Source: Bryobacteraceae bacterium
Lineage (GTDB): Bacteria; Acidobacteriota; Terriglobia; Bryobacterales; Bryobacteraceae
Length of the DNA: 23,223 nt
Assembly: GCA_947456995.1 (NCBI GenBank)
Contig: CANGVB010000001.1
Location: 1-23,223 of the forward strand
Direction: 5' to 3'
Under the pieces are notes generated by a model, which worked only from the letters and a program-made list of their open reading frames with translations, was not told the DNA's origin and searched no databases. Positions within the stretch are counted from its first letter, which is position 1. The number at the start of each line of letters is the position of its first letter. Both the position numbers and the translations under genes were made by a program. Of this stretch, positions 6,665 through 15,164 are shown piece after piece.

Positions 6665-8368
6665 TTAGTCGATCTTCTTTCGTCGGGTGCGAGGTGCGGC
6701 TGAGGAGGCCTTCTTGGCTGTAGTCGAAGTGGACTTACGAGCCCGGACGGCCTTCTTGGCTTTGACGGGAGGAGGATTCGGCTCAACGATGCTGGGCTGG
6801 CCTTCAACATAAGGCTGCACTTCATCGTATTCGCTGTAGAACTCTTCTTCCTTCTTCACCTTGGGTGCAGGAGGCGGGAAGAATTCGCGGCCGAGATAAA
6901 TCACGACCCCGCGTTCGTCTTCCTTCTTCACCTTGACGACGCCACGCTTTTCGGCGAAGACCATGAACTCATGGAATCCGGGGAAACCATAGTTGTGGGC
7001 ATCGAAGCCGGCGTGTTCTGTGGCGATCCACTGGGCAAGTTCGACCGGCTCGACGCCGTCGCCCATTTCCATCTCGTAGCGATGAGCTTCGAGTGCGTCG
7101 CGCAAGAGCGGCAATGCTTCTTCGGGCTCTGGCAAAGGACGGGCATTTGCGCCACCTTTGCGTTCGATCGTAAGCTTGCCACCACTGCCCTGCACTTCAA
7201 TGAGCTCGGCTTTGTTGAGCTTGTCGATGAAGTCGCTAAAGCTGGATGCACCGAAGCCACGTTCATGGAAGGTGGGATCGAGTTGCATCATCGTGCTCTT
7301 GAGCAGGCCCAGTTGAGCCTGAACACCACGGCGTTCGAGGGTTTGCAGCGAACGCTCAACCAGAGGCAGAGCGGCGGTGATTTCCTGCGTGACGCGGGGT
7401 TCGTTTGATTGGGGGGGACGCTCGCCGCGAGGCTGATCCTGACGGTCTCCACGGCCACCACGCTCGTCACGGCGGCGGTCTCGACGTTCCCAACGGCTCT
7501 CACGGCCCGAAGGCGTGTAGGGAGGAACGATGATCGGACCACGCGGATCTGGCGTTACGGCTGCACGCTCGACGGGAGGTGCTGCGGCAGCGACGCGATC
7601 GACTGACAGACGTTCGCCGGAGAGGCGCTCGCCGGGCAGACGGTCGATGCGATCGACGATGACAGGGGTTTCTTCGATGCGTTCTGGTTCGCGGTCACGA
7701 TCGCGGTCGCGATCCCGATCACGGCCACCACGGTCCCGCTCACCACGGTCACGAATGCCACGGTCGCGATCGCGGCTGCGATCCCAACGGTTGCCGCCGG
7801 AGCTCTGTTCAGCACGGGCGAGTGAGTCGGCGAGTTCCTGTTTGAGGCGCTCGAGGGTAGGCCCATTTTCGCCGCCATCGAGGCGTGCGGCACGATCCAT
7901 AAGCAGGTTTTCGTAGGCCACAAACTCATGACAGTTGCTCTGCAGGATGTTTGAGGTGAAGGCTTTGCCGCCTACTACGTACACCGTCTTGCCGTATTCT
8001 TTCAGCTTGTTGACCAGGGGGATGAAGTCGCTATCGCCACTGATGATGGCGAAGGCGTTGACATGAGTGTGGGTGAAGGCCATTTCGAGCGCGTCGAGCG
8101 CAAGATTGATGTCCCCTCCGTTCTTGTCTCCGCGCGGGCTGGGCAGGCGCTGTACCATCTGTACAGCATTTTCTGCCATTTGCCGTGCCGCACCTTCTTG
8201 GCGGCCCCAGTTTGCGTAGGCGAATTTAGCAACAATATCGCCCCGCTCTTTCAATGAGTCTAGACAAAGCGAGACGTCAAATTCACGTCGCAGGGTTGTC
8301 TTAATTCCAATTTCGATGTTGTCGTAATCGACAAACACCGCAATGTTCGTTTTGTCTTGGAGAGGCAT
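6665..8368 (-). CDS. NYN domain RNase-like protein with Arg-Asp repeat and two LOTUS-like domains
   Basis: This is a 567-residue protein. An NYN (PIN-like, LabA/DUF88) domain covers about residues 8-155 and keeps the acidic metal-site residues D14 (VDYDN), D86 (GGDIN), and D112 and D114 (SGDSDF). An Arg-Asp/Arg-Glu repeat lies at about 195-230, and a long basic disordered linker continues to about 325. Two OST-HTH/LOTUS-like winged helices follow (about 335-403 and 417-492), then a Lys/Arg/Ala-rich tail. Known relatives are RNA-binding or RNA-cleaving, so a cytosolic RNA nuclease is the natural inference. ATG 8368 follows AGGAG by 4 bases; a TTG sits just before it. It is the middle gene of an operon between the cobalamin-binding protein (26-bp gap) and ridA (1-bp gap). 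Confidence 0.92.
   Translation of the reverse strand: MPLQDKTNIAVFVDYDNIEIGIKTTLRREFDVSLCLDSLKERGDIVAKFAYANWGRQEGAARQMAENAVQMVQRLPSPRGDKNGGDINLALDALEMAFTHTHVNAFAIISGDSDFIPLVNKLKEYGKTVYVVGGKAFTSNILQSNCHEFVAYENLLMDRAARLDGGENGPTLERLKQELADSLARAEQSSGGNRWDRSRDRDRGIRDRGERDRGGRDRDRDRDRDREPERIEETPVIVDRIDRLPGERLSGERLSVDRVAAAAPPVERAAVTPDPRGPIIVPPYTPSGRESRWERRDRRRDERGGRGDRQDQPRGERPPQSNEPRVTQEITAALPLVERSLQTLERRGVQAQLGLLKSTMMQLDPTFHERGFGASSFSDFIDKLNKAELIEVQGSGGKLTIERKGGANARPLPEPEEALPLLRDALEAHRYEMEMGDGVEPVELAQWIATEHAGFDAHNYGFPGFHEFMVFAEKRGVVKVKKEDERGVVIYLGREFFPPPAPKVKKEEEFYSEYDEVQPYVEGQPSIVEPNPPPVKAKKAVRARKSTSTTAKKASSAAPRTRRKKID
7679..7786 (-). repeat. Coding low-complexity Arg-Asp repeat tract
   Basis: The DNA repeats variants of CGGTCACGATCG-type hexamers and encodes an almost pure RD/RG/RE array (residues 195-230 of the NYN protein). 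It is in frame with no interruption, so it belongs to the protein. Tracts like this expand and contract easily and should vary between close relatives. Confidence 0.85.
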
Positions 8369-8394
8369 CAAGCTCCTCTTGATTTCAAATATTA

Positions 8395-8793
8395 TCAGGC
8401 GGGTATGGTTACCGCAGCCCGGATGAATTCCACTACCGATTCGAGTGAAGTTCCTGGCTGGAAAACCGCCGCCACTCCCAACAGCTTGAGTTGTTTGGCG
8501 TCATCTTCAGGGATGATCCCACCAACAACTACCAGCACGTCTGACATTCCCCGCTCTTGCAAGAGAGTGAGCACCCTGGGCACGATCGCCATATGTGCGC
8601 CGGAGAGAATCGACAATCCTATCACCTGGACATCTTCGTCCAAAGCGGCATTGACGACCATTTCCGGCGTCTGACGCAACCCGGTATAGATTACTTCCAT
8701 GCCGGCGTCGCGAAGAGCTCGTGCGATTACCTTGGCCCCGCGGTCGTGACCGTCGAGTCCCGGCTTCGCCACTAGTACGCGTATGCGGTTCAA
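8395..8793 (-). CDS. Cobalamin-binding protein, methylmalonyl-CoA mutase small/C-terminal domain type
   Basis: This is a 132-residue stand-alone B12-binding domain closely resembling the C-terminal domain of methylmalonyl-CoA mutase. The lower-ligand motif DGHDRG (residues 14-19) supplies H16 to cobalt. The GLSILSGAH segment and VVVGGIIP complete the nucleotide-loop pocket, and [14 protein letters not shown] matches the family's end. It should act with a separate large catalytic subunit not present in this window; isobutyryl-CoA or ethylmalonyl-CoA mutase partners are also possible. The start is TTG 8793, supported by GGAGG 9 bases upstream; the ATGs further up are out of frame. It is the first gene of the operon with NYN and ridA, and diverges from the propeller/OmpA/adenosyltransferase operon. 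Confidence 0.9.
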   Translation of the reverse strand: MNRIRVLVAKPGLDGHDRGAKVIARALRDAGMEVIYTGLRQTPEMVVNAALDEDVQVIGLSILSGAHMAIVPRVLTLLQERGMSDVLVVVGGIIPEDDAKQLKLLGVAAVFQPGTSLESVVEFIRAAVTIPA

Positions 8794-8849
8794 GGCCAGA
8801 CGCCTCCATTATAGTCATTTTCCAGGCGGCTCAAATTACACTGTTAGGA
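8794..8849. promoter_or_regulatory. Divergent control region between two operons
   Basis: This 56-bp gap serves both operons. On the minus strand a perfect TATAAT lies at 8813-8808, but the predicted transcript start would fall on the GGAGG ribosome site (8807-8803), and the best -35-like TTGAGC is only 15 bases upstream. It may therefore be coincidental. No good plus-strand promoter was seen; a TACACT at 8837-8842 is the best -10-like match. Confidence 0.3.
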
Positions 8850-10340
8850 GTGCGCTGGATTCGTGTCTTTAGTTTATGCCTGATGCCGCTGCTGCGTGCG
8901 GCTGATTATCCTGTTTGGCAACCGATTGGCCCGTGGGGTGGAGCGGCACGTGTAGTGCGTCTGGACGCGCAAAAGCCCGATACGCTCATGGCAGTATCGA
9001 TGCGAGGCACGGGAGTTTTCAGAAGCCGTGATGCGGCCAAGACCTGGAAGATGCTTCCCGGCTTTCCTGAGTTGCCGAATACACGACTCGACTGTGGCTT
9101 GATCATTCCCGGCAAATGGCTGGTGGGGGCAGCGCCTGGTGGGCTTTACCGCTCGCTTGATGAGGGCGAGACCTGGAAGGTAGTTGCAGGCACAGAGAAG
9201 CTGTCGATCTTTGCCATCACAGCCTGGCCGAAGGACTCAAGAGTTTTGGCTGCGGGCACCAACGACGGTGTATGGATGTCGAATGATGCCGGCGAGAGCT
9301 GGCGCAGAATCAGCCCCAGGAGCAATGCAGACCTCACGGCGATCGTCTCTGTTGCCTTTGACCCGGAAAAGGCCGGCACGCTGTATGCGGGCACTCCTCA
9401 TCTGCCCTGGAAGACTACCAACGGCGGTGTGCTTTGGACCAAAGCGCATATTGGGATGTTTGATGATTCTGACATCTTCTCGATTGCAGTAGACCCCACG
9501 CGGCAGGGACGCGTTTTTGCCAGTGCCTGCAGTGGAATTTATTGCTCGATGAATCATGGTGCGGCGTGGAGGCGAGTGCAGGGTATTCCTGGAACCAACC
9601 GCCGAACCTATGTTGTGACACAGACACCTCACAATCCGGAGTTGCTCTTTGCGGGAACCAGTGCCGGGATGTGGAGTTCGAAGAATGGCGGGCTGAACTG
9701 GAAAAAGCTGAACGAATATGTCGCTACCAGCGTCGCGTTTCATCCTAAAGAAAAAGGCCTCATGTACATTTCCACCGAACGTCATGGCCTGTTGCGCAGC
9801 TCCAATTACGGAGAGAGCTTTGAGCCGGTAAATGAAGGATTCGTAAGCCGGAGCCTGCTTTCAGCCGAGTCTGACGGGAAGAGTTTCTATGCGATCTCGG
9901 AATATGAGGGCAGTTTTGCCCGGTCGAGTGCTGAGGGCTGGCGACCCTCGCAATTTCGAAGTGAACTCATCCCCAAAGCCCCAGATGGGGACTGGTTTGA
10001 GACTGCGGTGAACCCTTTCAATGCGAACGAATTGTTGCGGGCCTCCAGGCATGGATTAACAAAATCCAACGATGGTGGCAAGAGCTGGCGGACGGTGCAG
10101 TCGGAGTGGATTCGAAGTGTATTCTTTCATCCGAAACGAAAGGGCCTTTGTTTTGCTCTAAGGCAGCAGCGGGTATTTTGGTCACCGGATGCTGGTGATA
10201 ACTGGTATTGGTTCCCTGCGCAAGAAGACGCGCATCTGTCGTTTGAGAAGTTGAGACTGTCTCCGGCCTTTCCAGACTTACTGTTTGCAGTTAGCCCGCA
10301 CCGGGGAGTCTATGTGCAAACACTACCCCAATTCCGTTAG
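8850..10340 (+). CDS. Secreted Asp-box (BNR/sortilin-like) beta-propeller protein
   Basis: This is a 496-residue propeller protein with nine Asp-box repeats of the S-x-D/N-x-G-x-x-W type: SRDAAKTW, SLDEGETW, SNDAGESW, TTNGGVLW, SMNHGAAW, SKNGGLNW, SSNYGESF, SNDGGKSW and SPDAGDNW. Such repeats occur in sialidases, sortilin/Vps10 proteins and photosystem assembly factors. No sialidase Arg triad is evident, so it is probably a binding or scaffold protein. I chose GTG 8850 because it gives a signal peptide (RWIRVFSLCLMPLL, then RAA). Its ribosome site is poor, and the frame stays open upstream over the divergent gene. ATG 8883 is an alternative that would cut into the signal peptide. The downstream OmpA-like gene begins 30 bp after the stop, so co-transcription is likely. 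Confidence 0.85.
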   Translation: MRWIRVFSLCLMPLLRAADYPVWQPIGPWGGAARVVRLDAQKPDTLMAVSMRGTGVFRSRDAAKTWKMLPGFPELPNTRLDCGLIIPGKWLVGAAPGGLYRSLDEGETWKVVAGTEKLSIFAITAWPKDSRVLAAGTNDGVWMSNDAGESWRRISPRSNADLTAIVSVAFDPEKAGTLYAGTPHLPWKTTNGGVLWTKAHIGMFDDSDIFSIAVDPTRQGRVFASACSGIYCSMNHGAAWRRVQGIPGTNRRTYVVTQTPHNPELLFAGTSAGMWSSKNGGLNWKKLNEYVATSVAFHPKEKGLMYISTERHGLLRSSNYGESFEPVNEGFVSRSLLSAESDGKSFYAISEYEGSFARSSAEGWRPSQFRSELIPKAPDGDWFETAVNPFNANELLRASRHGLTKSNDGGKSWRTVQSEWIRSVFFHPKRKGLCFALRQQRVFWSPDAGDNWYWFPAQEDAHLSFEKLRLSPAFPDLLFAVSPHRGVYVQTLPQFR

Positions 10341-10370
10341 AATGAAAAATGTTAGGGTCTCTTCACAATT

Positions 10371-12344
10371 ATGAAATTAAAACATTCCGCTCTTGCGATG
10401 TCACTGGCGTTGATCGCCGGTCTCAGCGCCTCTGCGCAAACAAACTCCTCCGCCAAGAAATCCAGTACTGGCGGCGGTGACAAATATGAAATCAATCTTT
10501 TTGGTGGCGGTAACTTTGTAAACCGTCAGAACAGCATGCCTCACCAGGACATCACCAATGGCGGTGTCGGGGGCTTCCGCATTACACAGAATTTTTGGAA
10601 CTACATCAGTCTTGAACAGACTGGCATGGTTCATGGAAATGCCAACGCCGTTTATCGCATTCCCGCCACGCAGAACGAATATTCGTTTGGTGCGCGCCTG
10701 CGTCAGTTCCACGTCAACCCCGTATTTCACTTCAAGCCGCGCGAATCGCGCATTCGTCCTTTTGTGACGACCGGTTTCGGTATGGACTACTTCGGCGTGA
10801 CCGAGGGTGCCCGCCGTCAGGTTGGCAACGGCGTGAACACGCCATTTGGCCAGGTGACGGATCTGGAATCCGGCTTCGAGCTGGCCTTCAACTACGGCGC
10901 TGGCGTAAAGGCAAAATTGACGGACCGGATCGGTCTGCGTTTTGACGTTCGTGGCTTCTCCACCGCATCGCCGAGCTTTGGAATCAAGGGTCAAGCCGCA
11001 CCCGGTGCGATCGCCTATACCCGGACTGCCCCGATGAACTCGGTACAGACCACCGGTGGCGTAACGTTTTATCTCGGCGCAATCGATCAGGGCCCGGTGT
11101 GCGAATTCCGGGTTGGTTCGATCGAGCCTTCCACCAAGACGATCTGGCTCACCGAAGGTGCAAGCTATCAGCTGCCTGTGACCAACACCTGCCTCGGCGT
11201 AACGCCGAAGTACAAGTGGACGGTTGATGGCCAGCCTGCTGCTGGCGATTCGATGCTGGCCGTAAAGGGCCTCAAAGTCGGCGATCACGCAATCAAGGCG
11301 ATCGTTGAAGCAGACACGACCAAGGTGGTGGACCGCAAGACCAAGAACTTCCTGAAGAAGTTCCCTGTACCGGCGACCGAGCGGACTGCGGCTTTGGTTG
11401 TAAAGCAGCCGAAGATCGAACTGGTTAGCGTAACGATGGATCCTGCCACGCTGAACTACAACGGAAGCTCACGCATTACCTCTGTGATCAGCTATGACGG
11501 CCCTGCGGCCGGCGAAGAAGTAAGCGTGATTTATCACACGAGCGAAGGCAAGCTGGCTCCGGCCAAGCCTGGCCCGAACGCGAAGGTTTCAGCCGACGGG
11601 ATGACCGTTACCGAGAAGGTATTGCTGAAGCCAGGTAACACGGATGGATCGGTGATCCTGTCAACCGACGGAATCATTCTGCAGCCCGGTGGCCCGTCCC
11701 GCAAGGTGGATGTGGATGTAACCGTGGTGGATCAGAACGGCAAGGTAATTGGCAAGAAGACGCCTCCTGGCGGTGGTGGAAGCATCATGGCTCCCCCGGC
11801 ACCGGCAGCGGTTGCAGCTCCTGCACCTCCCCGTCCTCAGCCGATGCAGTTGGACGACGTAGTGTTTGGCAAGGGCAATGCCCGTGTCAACAACTGCGGC
11901 AAGCGCATCCTCGACCAGGCATTTGAACGTGCCGCATCGATGGGCGACTTTGACGTGCTGCTGGTGGGTCATTTCGACGCAGTCGAGAAGAACATCAAGG
12001 TGCGCGACGCCAAGGCCAAGAAGACTCGCAAGCTTGACGAAGAGCGCGTAATGCAGGTAGCTGCAGTATTGAGCGGTGGCACCGAGCCTTGCAAGAAGCT
12101 CGATCGCAGCCGTATCAAGGTGGCTTTCGTTGGTGCTGAACAGCTTTCTGCCTTCAAGACCTCGCTTTGCGAAGCGACGGTTAAGGAGCGCGCAAGCGGC
12201 AAGATCAATGCGAAGGACGGCAATGCCCGCAACCGTCGTGTTGAAGTCTGGCTGGTGCCGAAGAGTGGCCCGATGCCGAATGGCATTGCGGGAATTAAAG
12301 ACGCACCTGTGTCGGAAATTCAATCCAAAGGCTGCCCGAAGTAA
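10371..12344 (+). CDS. OmpA-like outer-membrane protein
   Basis: This is a 657-residue protein. A signal peptide (1-22, cleavage after ASA) is followed by a predicted outer-membrane barrel (about 35-240, alternating aromatic strands such as NYISLEQTGMVHG and GVTFYLGA). An Ig/PKD-like periplasmic or surface segment follows (about 245-460), then a proline-rich linker of PAPAAVAAPAPPRP type. The C-terminal domain is OmpA-like (about 495-635). It reads GHFD (534-537 region) instead of GHTD and ends with NRRVEVW (R622), so the Asp and Arg that contact diaminopimelate are kept. The domain has extra cysteines. Its role is presumably anchoring the outer membrane to peptidoglycan. The gene lies 30 bp after the propeller gene and 15 bp before the adenosyltransferase gene. 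Confidence 0.85.
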   Translation: MKLKHSALAMSLALIAGLSASAQTNSSAKKSSTGGGDKYEINLFGGGNFVNRQNSMPHQDITNGGVGGFRITQNFWNYISLEQTGMVHGNANAVYRIPATQNEYSFGARLRQFHVNPVFHFKPRESRIRPFVTTGFGMDYFGVTEGARRQVGNGVNTPFGQVTDLESGFELAFNYGAGVKAKLTDRIGLRFDVRGFSTASPSFGIKGQAAPGAIAYTRTAPMNSVQTTGGVTFYLGAIDQGPVCEFRVGSIEPSTKTIWLTEGASYQLPVTNTCLGVTPKYKWTVDGQPAAGDSMLAVKGLKVGDHAIKAIVEADTTKVVDRKTKNFLKKFPVPATERTAALVVKQPKIELVSVTMDPATLNYNGSSRITSVISYDGPAAGEEVSVIYHTSEGKLAPAKPGPNAKVSADGMTVTEKVLLKPGNTDGSVILSTDGIILQPGGPSRKVDVDVTVVDQNGKVIGKKTPPGGGGSIMAPPAPAAVAAPAPPRPQPMQLDDVVFGKGNARVNNCGKRILDQAFERAASMGDFDVLLVGHFDAVEKNIKVRDAKAKKTRKLDEERVMQVAAVLSGGTEPCKKLDRSRIKVAFVGAEQLSAFKTSLCEATVKERASGKINAKDGNARNRRVEVWLVPKSGPMPNGIAGIKDAPVSEIQSKGCPK

Positions 12345-12359
12345 TCTACTCTGGAGATT

Positions 12360-12962
12360 ATGAATGAAGCTTTCCACGAACCCCGTCTTGCGTTGAACCG
12401 GATTTATACAAAAACCGGAGATCAGGGCGAGACGGGTCTGGTGGGTGGGCAGCGTGTGTCGAAAGACGCACAGCGCATTGAAGTATTTGGAACTGTCGAC
12501 GAGCTCAACTCATTTGTTGGGCTCGTTCGCATTTCAGCGGCAGATCACAAGCTGGTAGAGCTGGAACTGATCTTTGAACGGATCCAGCATGAACTCTTCA
12601 ATCTCGGCAGTGTTTTAGCGACAATGCCGCAAGACCTTCACCCCAACCAACCCCGAATTACCAAAGAGACGATTGACCAACTGGAACGGGAGATCGATCT
12701 GTATAACGCGAATCTGTCGCCACTGCGCAGCTTCGTGCTGCCTGGCGGTACCCGGATTTGCGCCGAATTGCATGTGTGCAGAACCATTTGCCGCAGAGCG
12801 GAGCGATCACTCGTGACGTTAAGCCACAATGAGGAGATTCCTCTTGAGGCGATGCTGTATCTGAATCGTTTGAGCGATGCGATGTTTGTCTGGAGCCGCT
12901 GGGTAAATCAGGCGCTGAATGTAGAAGAAGCTCTTTGGCAGCCAAACAAGGGTGCGCGTTAA
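12360..12962 (+). CDS. PduO-type cob(I)yrinic acid a,c-diamide (corrinoid) adenosyltransferase
   Basis: This is a 200-residue ATP:cob(I)alamin adenosyltransferase of the PduO/MMAB type, which transfers the adenosyl group of ATP to Co(I) corrinoid to make adenosylcobalamin. The ATP-binding N-terminal motif TKTGDQGETGL (17-27), RIEVFGTVDELNS (39-51), FVLPGG (125-130), CRRAER (144-149) and LNRLSDAMF (168-176) match the family in order. The start is ATG 12360, preceded by GGAG. It follows the OmpA-like gene by 15 bp, an odd operon partner. Its product is the cofactor needed by mutases using the cobalamin-binding protein encoded 3.6 kb upstream on the other strand. Its TAA stop interlocks with that of the next, convergent gene. 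Confidence 0.95.
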   Translation: MNEAFHEPRLALNRIYTKTGDQGETGLVGGQRVSKDAQRIEVFGTVDELNSFVGLVRISAADHKLVELELIFERIQHELFNLGSVLATMPQDLHPNQPRITKETIDQLEREIDLYNANLSPLRSFVLPGGTRICAELHVCRTICRRAERSLVTLSHNEEIPLEAMLYLNRLSDAMFVWSRWVNQALNVEEALWQPNKGAR

Positions 12963-15094
12963 CGATCTGTTTGGGGAAATTCCGAGAACCAGTTGAGGAT
13001 CACATTGAGCGAGTGTGCCTCTTCGGTCTGGAAATCGGGCTTTACGAAGAGAAAACGTCTGCCGTCGGGGTGCATCTGATATCCCCGGCTCCAGTTATCG
13101 GCAAGCGCATAAGCGCTCTCAAAGCAGGTGCGCACATTCTTGATGCCTGCATTCCCAAGGCTGGAAAATTCGGCGGTTAAGAATTTTTTGTTCTGACGAA
13201 AGTAAATACGACGGCCGTCGAGACTCCACAAGGGGGCGGTGCCGTGGCCGACATGGATGCCTTTGTCGCCGGGTTGCAGCGGGTAACGGAGCACAGCGAC
13301 CCCACGTGGCTGAACAACAGCGAGCCAGTTGCCATCGGGGCTCAGAGTGGGAAAGAGCCCGCCATCGAGCAATTTTTCGGGGGTGCTTCCGCCATTGAGC
13401 GAGAGTCTGTGCACCGAGGAGATTGTGGCCGCCCGGTAGCCTTCTGTAAACAAGACCTCGTTTCGCCGGCTGTCCAGGCTGACTGGAGTCTGACGTAGAG
13501 AAACGTTTGAGGTGCCATCTCGCACCGGGCCCAGAGGGAAGACCTGGCGGCGCACCAGGTGTGTGTCGTCTGCAGTGAAGAGAACCGATTTGCCACTATC
13601 AATCCAAATGGCAGAAGGGGTTTTTTTTGAGCCCCGATAGACTTCAATCCAGGGGCCACCATCAAGAGGAACGGCGTTGAGTGACCAGCGCTGATCTTCG
13701 GCTTTGTATTTGTACAGAAGTACATGTTTGCCATCGGGGCTGATTTCGCCGGCTTCGTATGGCCCAGGAGGAATCGAAACGGCAGACTCTTTGCCCGTTA
13801 GATCTACCCAGACGAGTTCGCGATCCCCAAGAAGGCGGGGCTGAGGGGCATAGACAAGCGTGCCCGTTTCTGAAGCTGCAAAGTTGCCACCACTCCAGCC
13901 AGCACGCATTACGCCATCGACGATGACAAAGGAGGAACCGGAGGTGCGAACGGGATCAAGAGAGGCGCGGATGGCCCTGATTTGAATTCCCTCGTGAAAG
14001 GTAAGCCAGTTGGAAGGAGTGAGAAAGCCGCCGGAGCCTGGAAAGTGGAGGGGCGTACGAGTGCGGCGCACGGGATCGAATACTTCGATGGTTCTTTCCA
14101 TGAAGCGGAAGACGGAAAGGAGAAGCCGGCCGTCTTCGAGTTGGCTCACTGGCAGAAAGTATTCTGGCGCCGTGGAGGGTTGGGTATTGGTGAGAATTAA
14201 CTCGGGTTGCCCTGAAGCAGGAGAGACTCGCCAGAGAGAAGCTGGGTAGGCCTTGTCGGGGGCCATGTAGTAGATAAAGCCGTCTTTGCTCCAGATGGCA
14301 GCATGGGGAATGTTTTTTCCGACGCAACCCAGAGTGCGAATCGGCAGATCGGGAGAGGGCGCGAGCTTGAAGCAGTCATCTTGAACAAAAAGGATGGATT
14401 TGCCGTCGGGTGAAAACTCGACATTGCGGGCACCTTCGGAGCCTGGAACGGGGGTGCTTTGGTTTTGGTTGAGGTTGCGCAGCCAGATTCGCGAGTCTGC
14501 GTCTCCGGTTTGACCGATGAAGGCGACGGTTTGCCCGTCACTGGTGATGGCCACTGATCTGCCGAAGAAGGTTGCCAGATGGGTATCCGGCGGCAATGCG
14601 ATTGCGAGGCGAACGGCAGGTGCGGAGGAGCTTGTCTGACGGCTTGGCCAAAACTGCCAAGCGCCAACTATAAGCAGAGCCAGCGCGGCCAATCCGAAAG
14701 CAATTAGATTTTTTTGCGATTTTTGGGGAAGCTTTGGAGAATCCAACTGGACAGGGGCGATGAAGCGGTAGCCCTGGCGCGGGACGGTCTCGATAAAGAC
14801 CGGGTTGTCGGCATCATCGCGAAGGGCATAACGCACCTTGCCGATGGCCGTATTAAGGCTGGCATCGAATTGAACAAAAGTGTCCGATGGCCAGATGCGG
14901 AGGCGGAGCTCGTCACGGGTTACCAGTTGGCCGGACTTCTCAAGCAGCACAGCAAGCAGGCGGGCTGGTTGATCCTGAAGCCGGACAGGAAGGCCGCTGC
15001 GCTTGAGTGAGCCGGAGGCGGCCTCAAATCCAAAAACGCCAAACCGGTAAACCGGATTGGGCGCGGGCTGAAGCTGAGTGGCTGGCTGCCCCAT
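12959..15094 (-). CDS. Membrane-anchored winged-helix regulator with TolB-like propeller
   Basis: This is a 711-residue one-component regulator. A CadC/OmpR-type winged helix covers about residues 17-114 (YRFGVFGFE, LLEKSGQLVTRDELRLRIWP, VRYALRDDADNPVFIETVPRQ). A single membrane helix follows (about 130-149), then a periplasmic PD40/TolB-type WD propeller to the end (SPDGKSILF, ISPDGKHVLLY, LSPDGNWLAVV and others). The layout suggests that an envelope signal controls DNA binding inside. I chose ATG 15094 because it gives the family-typical short N-terminus; ATG 15160 would add 22 unrelated residues. Neither has a clear ribosome site. It diverges from the phosphodiesterase gene over a region with an inverted repeat, so that gene is a candidate target. 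An A8 tract on the coding strand lies at 13628-13621. Confidence 0.88.
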   Translation of the reverse strand: MGQPATQLQPAPNPVYRFGVFGFEAASGSLKRSGLPVRLQDQPARLLAVLLEKSGQLVTRDELRLRIWPSDTFVQFDASLNTAIGKVRYALRDDADNPVFIETVPRQGYRFIAPVQLDSPKLPQKSQKNLIAFGLAALALLIVGAWQFWPSRQTSSSAPAVRLAIALPPDTHLATFFGRSVAITSDGQTVAFIGQTGDADSRIWLRNLNQNQSTPVPGSEGARNVEFSPDGKSILFVQDDCFKLAPSPDLPIRTLGCVGKNIPHAAIWSKDGFIYYMAPDKAYPASLWRVSPASGQPELILTNTQPSTAPEYFLPVSQLEDGRLLLSVFRFMERTIEVFDPVRRTRTPLHFPGSGGFLTPSNWLTFHEGIQIRAIRASLDPVRTSGSSFVIVDGVMRAGWSGGNFAASETGTLVYAPQPRLLGDRELVWVDLTGKESAVSIPPGPYEAGEISPDGKHVLLYKYKAEDQRWSLNAVPLDGGPWIEVYRGSKKTPSAIWIDSGKSVLFTADDTHLVRRQVFPLGPVRDGTSNVSLRQTPVSLDSRRNEVLFTEGYRAATISSVHRLSLNGGSTPEKLLDGGLFPTLSPDGNWLAVVQPRGVAVLRYPLQPGDKGIHVGHGTAPLWSLDGRRIYFRQNKKFLTAEFSSLGNAGIKNVRTCFESAYALADNWSRGYQMHPDGRRFLFVKPDFQTEEAHSLNVILNWFSEFPQTDR

Positions 15095-15164
15095 CGTTGA
15101 ATCAAAGATAAAGATAACAGAAACGAAATTCAGTTTGAAGGCATGCGTGGTAAGTAACATCGCG

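Noticed and set aside
6664..6825. 54-residue N-terminal extension of RidA
   Set aside because: The extension lies inside the NYN coding sequence; RidA proteins begin at the residue encoded at 6663.
7679..7786. CRISPR-like or tandem regulatory repeat
   Set aside because: There are no spacers; the repeat unit is a coding hexamer kept in frame as Arg-Asp.
7530..7916. Ser-Arg repeat frame on the plus strand
   Set aside because: It is the complement of the Arg-Asp tract of the NYN gene and has no start signal or domain.
10401..11288. 295-codon open frame antisense to the OmpA-like gene
   Set aside because: Shadow of the real gene: no motif, no ribosome site, and the sense strand encodes a signal peptide and barrel.
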